The notes: generated from the letters alone by a model not told the origin. A DNA stretch of 10,009 bases from Lutibacter sp. (GCA_021647265.1 JAKIVA010000071.1:1-10009); one strand, 5' to 3'. Shown: positions 1 through 5,266, counted from the first letter of the stretch. Program-made: numbers and translations.

Positions 1-120
1 TATTATTTCATTTACTCATTCCAATACTCAAATCCGACAACTTAATTATTCTGACAGTTCATAAGCTACTTTAAAACTCAAATTATGGATTTCAGACCTG
101 AAATCCGCCATTACAGGCAA
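1..120 (-). mobile_element. Cassette 5, leading end only (no gene visible)
   Basis: The cassette starts on the minus strand just after the G at position 121 and continues off the window. The 120 visible bases contain no credible gene. Positions 27-108 match the leading end of cassette 2 (about 2169-2250), including a near-palindrome 14 bp inside the crossover point, so cassettes 2 and 5 are relatives. Its far end and its attC-like site lie outside the window. Confidence 0.6.
73..108. repeat. 36-bp near-palindromic module, copy in cassette 5
   Basis: This copy differs from 2215-2250 at a single position. Its core, 87-106, is a near-perfect palindrome with 9-bp arms GGATTTCAG and CTGAAATCC around AC. 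It sits 14 bp inside the cassette boundary, the same distance as in cassette 2. It could be an operator, a transcription stop for read-through from upstream cassettes, or part of an RNA fold. The sequence alone does not decide. Confidence 0.7.
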
Positions 121-246
121 CGGGCTTTTATAAGATTTGTGCGCCTAAAAATCGGAGATTTTTCGGAGGTAGCAAATCGGTTTATTAAATGTTAGATTTA
201 TCAATTTTTGTTTAAAAGTAAGCATAAATTTTATGAGGTGTTGCAA
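116..246 (-). repeat. attC-like site 4 (end of cassette 4)
   Basis: Read on the minus strand, the site begins with the R''-like box at 240-246 (complement of GTTGCAA) and ends with the R'-like box at 116-121 (GGCAAC on the plus strand). Inner arms at 131-144 (TATAAGATTTGTGC runs through here) and about 221-234 (GCATAAATTTTATG) are inverted repeats matching at about 11 of 14 positions. A central hairpin AAAAATC-GGA-GATTTTT lies at 147-163. The layout and most of the sequence are shared with sites 1 and 2. Confidence 0.8.
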
Positions 247-336
247 AATGTTGCTTTTTCCTCTAATTTTTAATGATTCTAAAATTAATCCGTTTGAATT
301 CTTAATTTCTAGAATTTATCAGTTTTGTCACAATTT

Positions 337-381
337 ATCTATTTAGTTATCATTTATCAATCATAGTTTTCTCCGCAATGA
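337..381. repeat. 45-bp direct repeat, copy 1 (cassette 4)
   Basis: It includes CATTTATCAATCATAGTTTT at 351-370. The second copy is at 514-558, offset by 177 bp, with a few substitutions. Both copies are followed by related AT-rich sequence, so the repeat unit may be longer than the part that is easily aligned by eye. Confidence 0.65.
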
Positions 382-513
382 AAATAAATTTAATTCATTT
401 CTCATTTTGTGCGATTTATTACTCAAAATCCGTAGAAAAATGATAATCTATTGGATTCAGTTTTTATTCCGAGAATTATCGGAACCGCTATTGTATTAAA
501 AATCGGCAATGTT

Positions 514-558
514 ATCGGTTTAGTTCGCATTTGTCAATCATAGTTTTCTCGGCAATGA
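514..558. repeat. 45-bp direct repeat, copy 2 (cassette 4)
   Basis: It includes CATTTGTCAATCATAGTTTT at 528-547 and is the partner of 337-381. The TCGGTTTAGTT that begins this copy also occurs in the 124-bp tandem repeats of cassette 2, linking the two gene-less cassettes. Confidence 0.65.
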
Positions 559-759
559 GCATAAAATCCGAATAATTTTTTCTAAACGATTCAATTCTCA
601 TTTTGGTTGACTTATTACACAAATATTTGCATTGAGAAAATCAATCTAACCGATATATTTCTCATTAAAGTAGAGTAGTGGTCAACTATAAATTTATCGG
701 CTAGTTTGTATTAATATTTAGAAGACTTTTTCTCATTTTAATTGGATTCCGCCTATATT

Positions 760-893
760 TTGCAACGGTTTAGGGTTATGATTTCGTTGCGATGAATCCG
801 TTAGGATTTGTCGATAAAGAAATCAGGTTAAATATACAGAAAGTTTGTCGGACAATTACCATACCCAGCAATGAATTATACCCATTGTTGCCC
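760..893 (-). repeat. attC-like site 3 (end of cassette 3), divergent sequence
   Basis: The outer boxes are GTTGCCC (887-893) and TTGCAAC (760-766). The inner arms 773-790 (GGGTTATGATTTCGTTGC) and 868-883 (GCAATGAATTATACCC) are imperfect inverted repeats, and a central hairpin AATCC-GTTA-GGATT lies at 795-808. Its bases differ almost throughout from sites 1, 2 and 4, yet length, box positions and fold are kept. This is how integron attC sites behave, where structure matters more than sequence. Confidence 0.75.
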
Positions 894-1593
894 ACTGTAT
901 TTTTATTCTTAATTATCTAAAACATAAATCCTATACCTAGTTGAAATCCATTATTTTTTGTATCAGTCTCAATGGAATCGGTTAAACCTTGAAAATATCT
1001 TACAGACCCAAAAAAGTCTCCTTTGAATTTATAAGAAACACCTAACACTCCGCTAAACTCAAAACTATTTCCATTAGCATCTTTATATTTTTGTTGTATT
1101 ATTTCATTTCCATCAATTACATCTGGAAGTGTTGGTCGATATGCTTCACCATTAATTAAAAAGTTAAAAGATGGTCCAAATTCTATTGACCAATTATTAG
1201 ATAAATACACCTTAGCTAAAATAGGTACTAGAATATAATCTAAACTATATTCTGTCAATAATGGTCCTCCACCATACAACATTATTTTTACATCAGCACC
1301 TAGGGTTGAATAGAAAATTTCAGGTTGAATAGAAAATTTATCACTGAATGGAATTTCGGCTACTAACCCAATGTAAAATCCTGTTTTACTGTCGTTCTCC
1401 GCAAAATAATCTGAAGTCATGTTACTAAAATTAATTCCGCCTTTTACTCCGAAATCAAATCTTTTTTGAGCATTAACTGTTGTAAAAGTGAAGATAGTAA
1501 GTCCAATAATTAAAAGTGTCTTTTTCATTTTGTTTGTATTTATTAAATTGTATTCTTTTTTTATATTTCAGGACGAGTCAATATAGTGGGCAA
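766..1593 (-). mobile_element. Cassette 3, carrying an outer-membrane beta-barrel gene
   Basis: The crossover points are 1594/1593 and 766/765. The first 14 bases on the minus strand are the complement of 1581-1594 and match 887-900 (GTTGCCCACTGTAT) at 13 of 14 positions. The cassette holds one gene (917-1528) with a 65-bp leader and only 17 bp between its stop and the R''-like box. This compact single-gene layout is typical of integron cassettes. Confidence 0.75.
917..1528 (-). CDS. Secreted outer-membrane beta-barrel protein, PorT-like (OMP_b-brl_2 type)
   Basis: The 203-aa product starts with a clear signal peptide: MKK, a hydrophobic core at about residues 4-16, and a likely cut after VNA (residue 20). 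The mature part opens with FDFGVKGGINFSNM, the usual first strand of the PorT-like beta-barrel family of Bacteroidota. It continues as alternating short strands and ends in GFQLGIGFMF, a last strand closing with Phe as expected for BAM-inserted barrels. The likely location is the outer membrane; the ligand or role is unknown. The length fits the family's small 8-stranded members. The gene is the sole one in cassette 3 and keeps its own leader, so it may be expressed from its own promoter or by read-through from the recombinase side. The family call is good; the specific function is not. Confidence 0.85.
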   Translation of the reverse strand: MKKTLLIIGLTIFTFTTVNAQKRFDFGVKGGINFSNMTSDYFAENDSKTGFYIGLVAEIPFSDKFSIQPEIFYSTLGADVKIMLYGGGPLLTEYSLDYILVPILAKVYLSNNWSIEFGPSFNFLINGEAYRPTLPDVIDGNEIIQQKYKDANGNSFEFSGVLGVSYKFKGDFFGSVRYFQGLTDSIETDTKNNGFQLGIGFMF

Positions 1594-1719
1594 CGGCTTA
1601 GTATAATATTTGTGCGGTTTAAAAATCGAAGATTTTTCAACCTAGTAATTTTTTTTATTAAAATGTTAATCAGTTCGTACTAGTTCAAATTTAAGCATAA
1701 ATTTTATACATTGTTGCAA
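1588..1719 (-). repeat. attC-like site 2 (end of cassette 2)
   Basis: The outer boxes are GTTGCAA (1713-1719) and GGGCAAC (1588-1594). The inner arms TATAATATTTGTGC (1602-1615) and GCATAAATTTTATA (1695-1708) are inverted repeats with 12 of 14 paired positions. A central hairpin AAAAATC-GAA-GATTTTT is at 1621-1637. The spacer between outer box and inner arm is unequal on the two sides (about 4 against 7 bases), which could give the asymmetry that integron attC hairpins use for polarity. Confidence 0.82.
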
Positions 1720-1781
1720 TTTAGCAGCTTTTGTATCCAATTATTTATCCGTTTCATTACTAATTCCGATAATTATCAGAA

Positions 1782-2153
1782 CCGCAATGCTAATAAAATC
1801 TTAAAATATTTATCGGTTTAGTTACAATTTTTCTTATATAGTTTTTGTCATTTCTGCTCATTTTTCCGTTCTGATAAGGAAATCTGTGCGATTCATTGCT
1901 AAAATCCGCAATGCTAAGAAAATCTTAGAATATTTCTCGGTTTAGTTACAATTTTTCATTTATAGCTTTTGTCGTTTCTGCTCATTTTTCCGTTCTGATA
2001 AGGAAATCTGTGCGATTCATTACTAAAATCCGCAATGCTAAGAAAATCTTAGAATATTTCTCGATTTAGTTACAATTTTTCATTTATAGCTTTTGTCGTT
2101 TCTGTTCATTTTTCCATTCAGCTAAGAAAATCTATGCGATTCATTTCTCAGTT
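1782..2153. repeat. Three tandem copies of a 124-bp unit
   Basis: Units begin at 1782, 1906 and 2030, each with CCGCAATGCTAA. The middle unit resembles both neighbours closely, while the first and third have diverged more, and the period is exactly 124 bp between starts. Each unit contains TTTAGTTACAATTTTTC and, near its end, TGCGATTCATT. No frame stays open across the units on either strand, so a repetitive protein is unlikely. A repeated RNA or protein-binding element is possible. Confidence 0.85.
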
Positions 2154-2214
2154 TTTACGGATTCGATTCTCAAAATCCGACAACTCAATATTCTGATTAC
2201 TACTTTTTATGAAT

Positions 2215-2250
2215 AGAACTCAAATTATGGATTTCAGACCTGAAATCCGC
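2215..2250. repeat. 36-bp near-palindromic module, copy in cassette 2
   Basis: It matches 73-108 at 35 of 36 positions. The palindrome core is at 2229-2248 with arms GGATTTCAG and CTGAAATCC. The shared sequence extends further left with gaps (about 2169-2214 against 27-72), so the module is part of a larger conserved cassette head. Confidence 0.75.
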
Positions 2251-2256
2251 TGTTAA

Positions 2257-2389
2257 TTGCAACGGGTTAGTATAATATTTGTGCGACCTAAAATCCGAAG
2301 GATTTTCGGTTTAAGCAAATCAGTTTGTTAGTATGTTTATCGTTTTGTTTCAAATCAAATTTAAGCATAAATTTTATACGGTGTTGGGT
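2257..2389 (-). repeat. attC-like site 1 (end of cassette 1)
   Basis: On the minus strand it begins ACCCAAC, which fits the integron R'' consensus RYYYAAC exactly. It ends at the R'-like GTTGCAA (complement of 2257-2263). The inner arms TATAATATTTGTGC (from 2270) and GCATAAATTTTATA (about 2365-2378) are identical to those of site 2. The central hairpin is AAAATCC-GAA-GGATTTT at 2290-2306. Total length is 133 bp, close to the long attC sites called VCRs in Vibrio cholerae. Confidence 0.83.
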
Positions 2390-2848
2390 TTTAGTGCATT
2401 TGGTTTAGAACTCATTCCATTCAATCGTTTTTTTATCTTTTGGATTCCAATTTTTTAAACTCTCTCCAAATCGATTTATCGAAGATGTTTCAGCAATGAT
2501 TTCAAATTCCGATTCAGCAAATGAGTCATTAAATTCATTATTACACGTTTTAGTCTTAATTACAAAACTATTATTGTCAGACTTGTAACAAGCTTTTAAA
2601 AATAGATAAAAAGCCCATTTTTCTCCTTTTTCTCCAATTTCATAGATTACTTCATCAGACTTTGAATTAGGAAATTCAGTTAACTCAATTCCAAATTTTT
2701 GAATTGATTCTATATAGTCATAGATTTCTAAAGTTGATGCAAATAATCCGTTATTCAAATGTATTTCTATTTTTAAAAGTTCATCTGAATCATCAATATC
2801 TAATATTTTTAATCTTATCATCTTTTTCATTTTCAGCATTAAACCCAA
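2263..2848 (-). mobile_element. Cassette 1, first after the recombinase, carrying one gene
   Basis: The G^TT points are 2849/2848 and 2263/2262. The first bases on the minus strand (GTTGGGTTTAATGC, complement of 2836-2849) pair with the end of the cassette (GTTGGGTTTTAGTGC on the plus strand, 2383-2397), apart from one substitution and one inserted base. The gene occupies most of the cassette, with its stop 7 bp from the complementary end and its start 9-18 bp inside the crossover. Confidence 0.78.
2405..2830 (-). CDS. Unrecognised acidic cytoplasmic protein of cassette 1
   Basis: From the ATG at 2830 the product is 141 aa, starting MKKMIRLKILDIDDSDELLKI. It has no signal peptide and no membrane segment. 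It is acidic, with predicted mixed alpha/beta content and a tail rich in Trp and charged residues (LKNWNPKDKKTIEWNEF). I do not recognise the family. The alternation of short beta-like and charged stretches resembles small immunity-type or cassette proteins, but that is only an impression. Other in-frame starts exist at 2839 and 2821. A still longer start at 2866 lies across the crossover point in the platform DNA, so it can exist only while this cassette occupies the first position. The gene is the first in the array and would receive any read-through from the recombinase gene. Confidence 0.7.
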   Translation of the reverse strand: MKKMIRLKILDIDDSDELLKIEIHLNNGLFASTLEIYDYIESIQKFGIELTEFPNSKSDEVIYEIGEKGEKWAFYLFLKACYKSDNNSFVIKTKTCNNEFNDSFAESEFEIIAETSSINRFGESLKNWNPKDKKTIEWNEF

Positions 2849-2882
2849 CTTGTTATATCCTTTCAAATATAGCTATTTATAA
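2836..2882 (-). other. attI-like insertion point next to the recombinase stop codon
   Basis: The segment between the recombinase stop (2883-2885) and cassette 1 contains, on the minus strand, AAAGGATATAACAAG^TTGGG with the likely exchange after the G at 2849. It lacks the long inverted arms of the attC-like sites, as attI does in integrons. An ATG at 2866, 18 bp before the exchange point, reads in frame into cassette 1. How far the recognition site extends into the recombinase gene is not visible. Confidence 0.6.
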
Positions 2883-4073
2883 TTAATAGTTTCCGGATAA
2901 ACGCAGGTTATTATTGTTTTTATCAGCTCCAACTAAACTTTTTATTGCTAAGTCTAGCGGACTTTCAATGTTTAGTAAATCTTTCTTTGATACATGGGTG
3001 TAAATCATAGTGGTTTCTGGTTTTGCATGTCCTAATAATTCTTGTATATAACGTAAATCTATACCGTTTTCTAATAAGTGCGTAGCATAACTATGCCGCA
3101 AAGTATGTGGTGTAACTCTTTTTGTTATTTTGGCAATTTTAGTTGCTTTGTGTAAAAATGACCGAATGCTTTCTGCACTATACTTTTGAAATGGTTTGCC
3201 TTCTACAAAATAAATTTTTGGCTCATAACTCATTAAATAATTTTGCATTAACGGAATAAAACTTTTGGCTAAAATTATATTTCTGTCTCTGCGCCCTTTA
3301 CTGTTTTTAACAATTATTTGCCTTCGGTCTATATCAATATGTTGTAATTCTAAATTTAATAACTCACTAATGCGTAATCCGGCTGAATATATCATGGCTA
3401 AAACGGCTCGATGTTTCAAGTTCTTGGTGTATCGTAATAAATCTATAATTTCTTCTTTTGATAAAACCGTAGGGAGTATCCTACTTTTTTTTGGTCTTTT
3501 TAATTCAATTTCTTCAATCTTGCATTCAGGATAAAAAGCTTTAAATAATTTAATAGCACTTATAAACTGCCTATGTGTACTAACGCTGTATTTCCTCGGT
3601 ATAAAAACATCTTCTAAAAATTTTTCAATATCTCTATTGCTTAACGTAGTAAGAGGTTTATCTTTTATATAATCAAAAAAATCAGCAACAAATGTAAAGT
3701 AGGTTTTAACAGTGCTCTCACTGTAACACTTCCCTTTTAAATACTTAATATAAGCTTTAATAATTTCTTTGTTTTTTTCTGAAATATTTCTAGGCTTTCG
3801 TTCTGTTCTATTGGTAAGCGTTGCATTGTAAATAGAGGTATCTAACTTAAAATAAACATCATTCCGAAGTGCTTGCTTAATAAATTCTACATTTTTTATA
3901 GAATAATTTATATACCAACCTTTTAATGTTTGACTCCAAGTATACCCATTTATTTTTCTAATTTTTGAAATAATAAAATCGTCATACGGAAATACTAAAA
4001 GTAATTGTACTTTTTTTCTGTGCAATACCCTTTTTAATAAAATGGTTGGTTTTAAGGTTGAATAAGTTTTCAT
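2883..4073 (-). CDS. Tyrosine recombinase, integron-integrase-like, with HARP-like N-terminal extension
   Basis: The 396-aa protein is longer than typical XerC/D (about 300) or IntI (about 320-340). Residues 24-60 (VFPYDDFIISKI, then TWSQTLKGWYINYS) resemble the HARP motif of SMARCAL1-type proteins, which handles single-stranded or annealing DNA. About 100-182 is the SAM-like core-binding domain. About 200-375 is the catalytic domain with Arg234 (GLRISELL), Lys259, His323-x-x-Arg326 (HTLRHSYATHLL), His349 (LGHAKPETT) and nucleophile Tyr358 (MIYTHV). The following SPLD tail is also found in IntI1. The alpha-helical insertion that marks IntI, just before the HTLRHS box, is absent. The gene points into the cassette array and ends 34 bp before the first exchange point. 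It probably inserts and excises the cassettes; host phage-type integration is the alternative. Catalytic assignment is firm, cassette role inferred. Confidence 0.93.
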   Translation of the reverse strand: MKTYSTLKPTILLKRVLHRKKVQLLLVFPYDDFIISKIRKINGYTWSQTLKGWYINYSIKNVEFIKQALRNDVYFKLDTSIYNATLTNRTERKPRNISEKNKEIIKAYIKYLKGKCYSESTVKTYFTFVADFFDYIKDKPLTTLSNRDIEKFLEDVFIPRKYSVSTHRQFISAIKLFKAFYPECKIEEIELKRPKKSRILPTVLSKEEIIDLLRYTKNLKHRAVLAMIYSAGLRISELLNLELQHIDIDRRQIIVKNSKGRRDRNIILAKSFIPLMQNYLMSYEPKIYFVEGKPFQKYSAESIRSFLHKATKIAKITKRVTPHTLRHSYATHLLENGIDLRYIQELLGHAKPETTMIYTHVSKKDLLNIESPLDLAIKSLVGADKNNNNLRLSGNY

Positions 4074-4080
4074 AGCACAT

Positions 4081-4088
4081 CAAAAATA
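4081..4088 (-). promoter_or_regulatory. Possible -7 box for the recombinase gene
   Basis: The minus strand reads TATTTTTG, a perfect fit to the Bacteroidota -7 consensus TAnnTTTG, 7 bp before the ATG. No TTG is found at the expected -33 distance, and the transcript would be nearly leaderless, so this is weak. Confidence 0.25.
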
Positions 4089-4241
4089 ACATTAATTTTT
4101 AATATAATAAGGTAAATTGTAATTTAATTTTGTTGGGGTCAATTAAACAAACTAACCGTATAAAAATTAACAACCACCTGTAAATATTAATCATATCACA
4201 GTTGTTTCTTTGTAATTATACTATATAATATTATTAAATAT

Positions 4242-4292
4242 AGTAGTATTTTTTATTGAATAAAGTAGTAAATATTTGTAAAAATAGTAGTA
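4242..4292 (+). repeat. Three AGTAGTA direct repeats at exact 22-bp spacing
   Basis: AGTAGTA occurs at 4242-4248, 4264-4270 and 4286-4292. The 22-bp period places all three on the same face of the helix, about two turns apart. This suits cooperative binding of a regulator or of accessory arm sites, but in such AT-rich DNA chance cannot be excluded. Confidence 0.55.
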
Positions 4293-4440
4293 TATTTAGA
4301 AGATGTACATAAACTGTGTTAAAAATAGGTAGTTTAACAAAAGAATAAATGTATAAAATAAATAACTAAAAAACACTAATTTTTAATGTTTTTATACACA
4401 AATTTAAGTATTAATTAAAAGAAAATAACATATAATTAGT

Positions 4441-4842
4441 ATGGCAATTAGATACAGAATAACAAAAAGAATAAATAGTATTTCAAATCAAAAAAAAGAA
4501 CAATTTATAATGCAAGCAGTAAATACGGGTACTGTAGATATTGAAAAAATTAGTAAAGAAATTAGTATTGAAAGTAGTTTAAGTGTTGTTGACGTAAAAG
4601 CTGTATTGATAGCTTTAGGAATTAAAATGCAGTTTCATTTAGAGGAAGGAAAAATAGTTGATTTAGAAGATATTGGTAAATTTAAAATTGGATTTAAGTG
4701 TAAGGCTGAAGATAATGCTAAAGATTTAACACCAAAACGAAGTATAAAGAAATATCATTTAAATTACCAACCTTCAATAACAATCAAGCGTAGATTAAAA
4801 AAAGCAATTGTAGTATATAAAGAGGGTAGTAGGAGTAAATAA
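4441..4842 (+). CDS. HU-family (HU-related, Bacteroidota type) DNA-binding protein
   Basis: The 133-aa basic protein begins MAIRYRITKRIN, then TVDIEKISKEI, SSLSVVDVKAVLIAL and LEEGKIVDLEDIGKFKIGF. These are the ordered hallmarks of the HU-related family of Bacteroidota: an N-terminal strand, a helical dimer part, and the L-G-x-F/K-F beta region that leads to the DNA-binding arms. The C-terminal part (SIKKYHLNYQPSITIKRRLKKAI) matches the family's strand plus basic helix. Known members bend or coat DNA in the nucleoid. The gene is divergent from the recombinase and convergent with the LETM1-like gene, with only 10 bp between the two stop codons. Inferred: it might help shape DNA for recombination, as IHF does for phage integrases, but an ordinary housekeeping role is equally likely. 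Confidence 0.85.
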   Translation: MAIRYRITKRINSISNQKKEQFIMQAVNTGTVDIEKISKEISIESSLSVVDVKAVLIALGIKMQFHLEEGKIVDLEDIGKFKIGFKCKAEDNAKDLTPKRSIKKYHLNYQPSITIKRRLKKAIVVYKEGSRSK

Positions 4843-4852
4843 ATAATATTTT

Positions 4853-5245
4853 CTATATATTTTTATTTTTTTTACCCTTAAAATTTGAAGGGTATAAATT
4901 CATTCCTTTTTTCTCTGCAACTTTTAAAATAAATGGAATTAGTAATGTTGCTCCAGGAATTAACATAAAAGGAACGCCAATGCCAAGTATTTTAAATAAA
5001 TCGTAAACCTGAATTTTTAGATGCCTTTCTTCTTCTTTTGTAATATTTTGTTCTAAAATAAATTTATATATAATTCGTGAAGCTTCTTTAGTATCTATAG
5101 CTTCATTTTTTACACCAACAAAAAAGTCATTCAATGCCTTGGAAGTTTTTAGGCTATTTTTTTTTATTAATTGAGCAAACTCACTTTTACCATTCTTTTC
5201 AAAAATGGAAACATCAATATTTAAAGGTTGTTTTTTCTCTTTCAT
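4853..5245 (-). CDS. Short LETM1-like protein
   Basis: The 130-aa protein has a charged helical N-terminal half (about residues 1-80). A short hydrophobic block follows at about 86-110: LFKILGIGVPFMLIPGATLLIPFILKVAEKKGMNLYPSNF. The order VPF, IPG, LLIPF and LYPSNF resembles the core of LETM1 proteins and of the larger flavobacterial LETM1-related biofilm-associated proteins (about 400 aa). The LETM1 family is linked to membrane ion handling; the role of this short form is unknown. It lacks most of the N-terminal part of the larger relatives, so it may be a mini-member or a remnant. The reading frame is intact. Its start lies 21 bp from the promoter-like end of a repeat block that also precedes the transporter gene. 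Confidence 0.7.
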   Translation of the reverse strand: MKEKKQPLNIDVSIFEKNGKSEFAQLIKKNSLKTSKALNDFFVGVKNEAIDTKEASRIIYKFILEQNITKEEERHLKIQVYDLFKILGIGVPFMLIPGATLLIPFILKVAEKKGMNLYPSNFKGKKNKNI

Positions 5246-5266
5246 TTAAAGAACTGGAATAGGCGA

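Larger units (their letters stand above)
121..765 (-). mobile_element. Cassette 4, no protein gene
   Basis: Boundaries are the G^TT points at 766/765 and 121/120. The first bases on the minus strand (GTTGCAAAAT, complement of 757-766) repeat as the complement of the R''-like box at 240-249, so the ends fit each other. No convincing coding region is seen in its 645 bp. It holds a 45-bp direct repeat (337-381 and 514-558, 177 bp apart) and stretches resembling the tandem repeat of cassette 2, for example 408-434 against 2009-2036. A non-coding RNA, a promoter or a decayed gene are all possible. Confidence 0.65.
1594..2262 (-). mobile_element. Cassette 2, no protein gene, with tandem repeats
   Basis: The crossover points are 2263/2262 and 1594/1593. 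The cassette start (complement of 2249-2263) matches the complement of its own R''-like end at 1713-1728, apart from one substitution and one inserted base. No coding region is seen in 669 bp. The interior is mostly three tandem copies of a 124-bp unit (1782-2153). The leading end shares about 80 bp with cassette 5. Confidence 0.7.
1..4073 (-). mobile_element. Integron-like platform: tyrosine recombinase plus cassette array (continues beyond position 1)
   Basis: A tyrosine recombinase gene is followed on the same strand by a head-to-tail array of cassettes separated by four structurally alike sites of 131-134 bp. Seen directly: the outer ends of each site are AAC and GTT, inner arms are inverted repeats, and every complete cassette begins with the reverse complement of the bases that precede its own site. 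The two cassette genes both lie on the minus strand, like the recombinase. Known: in integrons IntI recombines G^TTRRRY sites of folded attC hairpins, and a cassette's start complements the R'' box of its own attC. Inferred: this is a functional analogue of an integron, with the recombinase in the same orientation as the array, as in the reverse-integrase integrons of Treponema. The array has no visible end in the window. Confidence 0.8.
4074..4440. promoter_or_regulatory. AT-rich divergent intergenic region between recombinase and HU-like gene
   Basis: This 367-bp gap must contain promoters for both the recombinase (-) and the HU-like gene (+). It is extremely AT-rich, has no coding potential, and holds the AGTAGTA repeats listed separately. 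A pair of inverted arms TACTATA (4219-4225) and TATAGTA (4239-4245) overlaps the first repeat. No confident -33/-7 promoter pair is seen for the plus-strand gene. Confidence 0.5.

Noticed and set aside
1782..2153. CRISPR array
   Set aside because: The 124-bp units are continuous tandem copies without unique spacers, and no cas gene is nearby.
2831..2866. Longer N-terminus of the cassette 1 gene starting at 2866
   Set aside because: That start lies on the far side of the exchange point, in the platform DNA, so it cannot be the cassette's own start. It is kept only as a possible platform-supplied start in the findings.
2704..2886. Plus-strand open frame opposite cassette 1
   Set aside because: It crosses the cassette boundary and is a low-complexity shadow of the minus-strand gene.
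3265..3534. Plus-strand open frame opposite the recombinase
   Set aside because: It is antisense to a conserved catalytic domain and shows no protein-like features.
4873..4894. Hairpin TACCCTT/AAGGGTA as a terminator for the HU-like gene
   Set aside because: It lies inside the coding end of the LETM1-like gene and is not followed directly by a T run on either strand.
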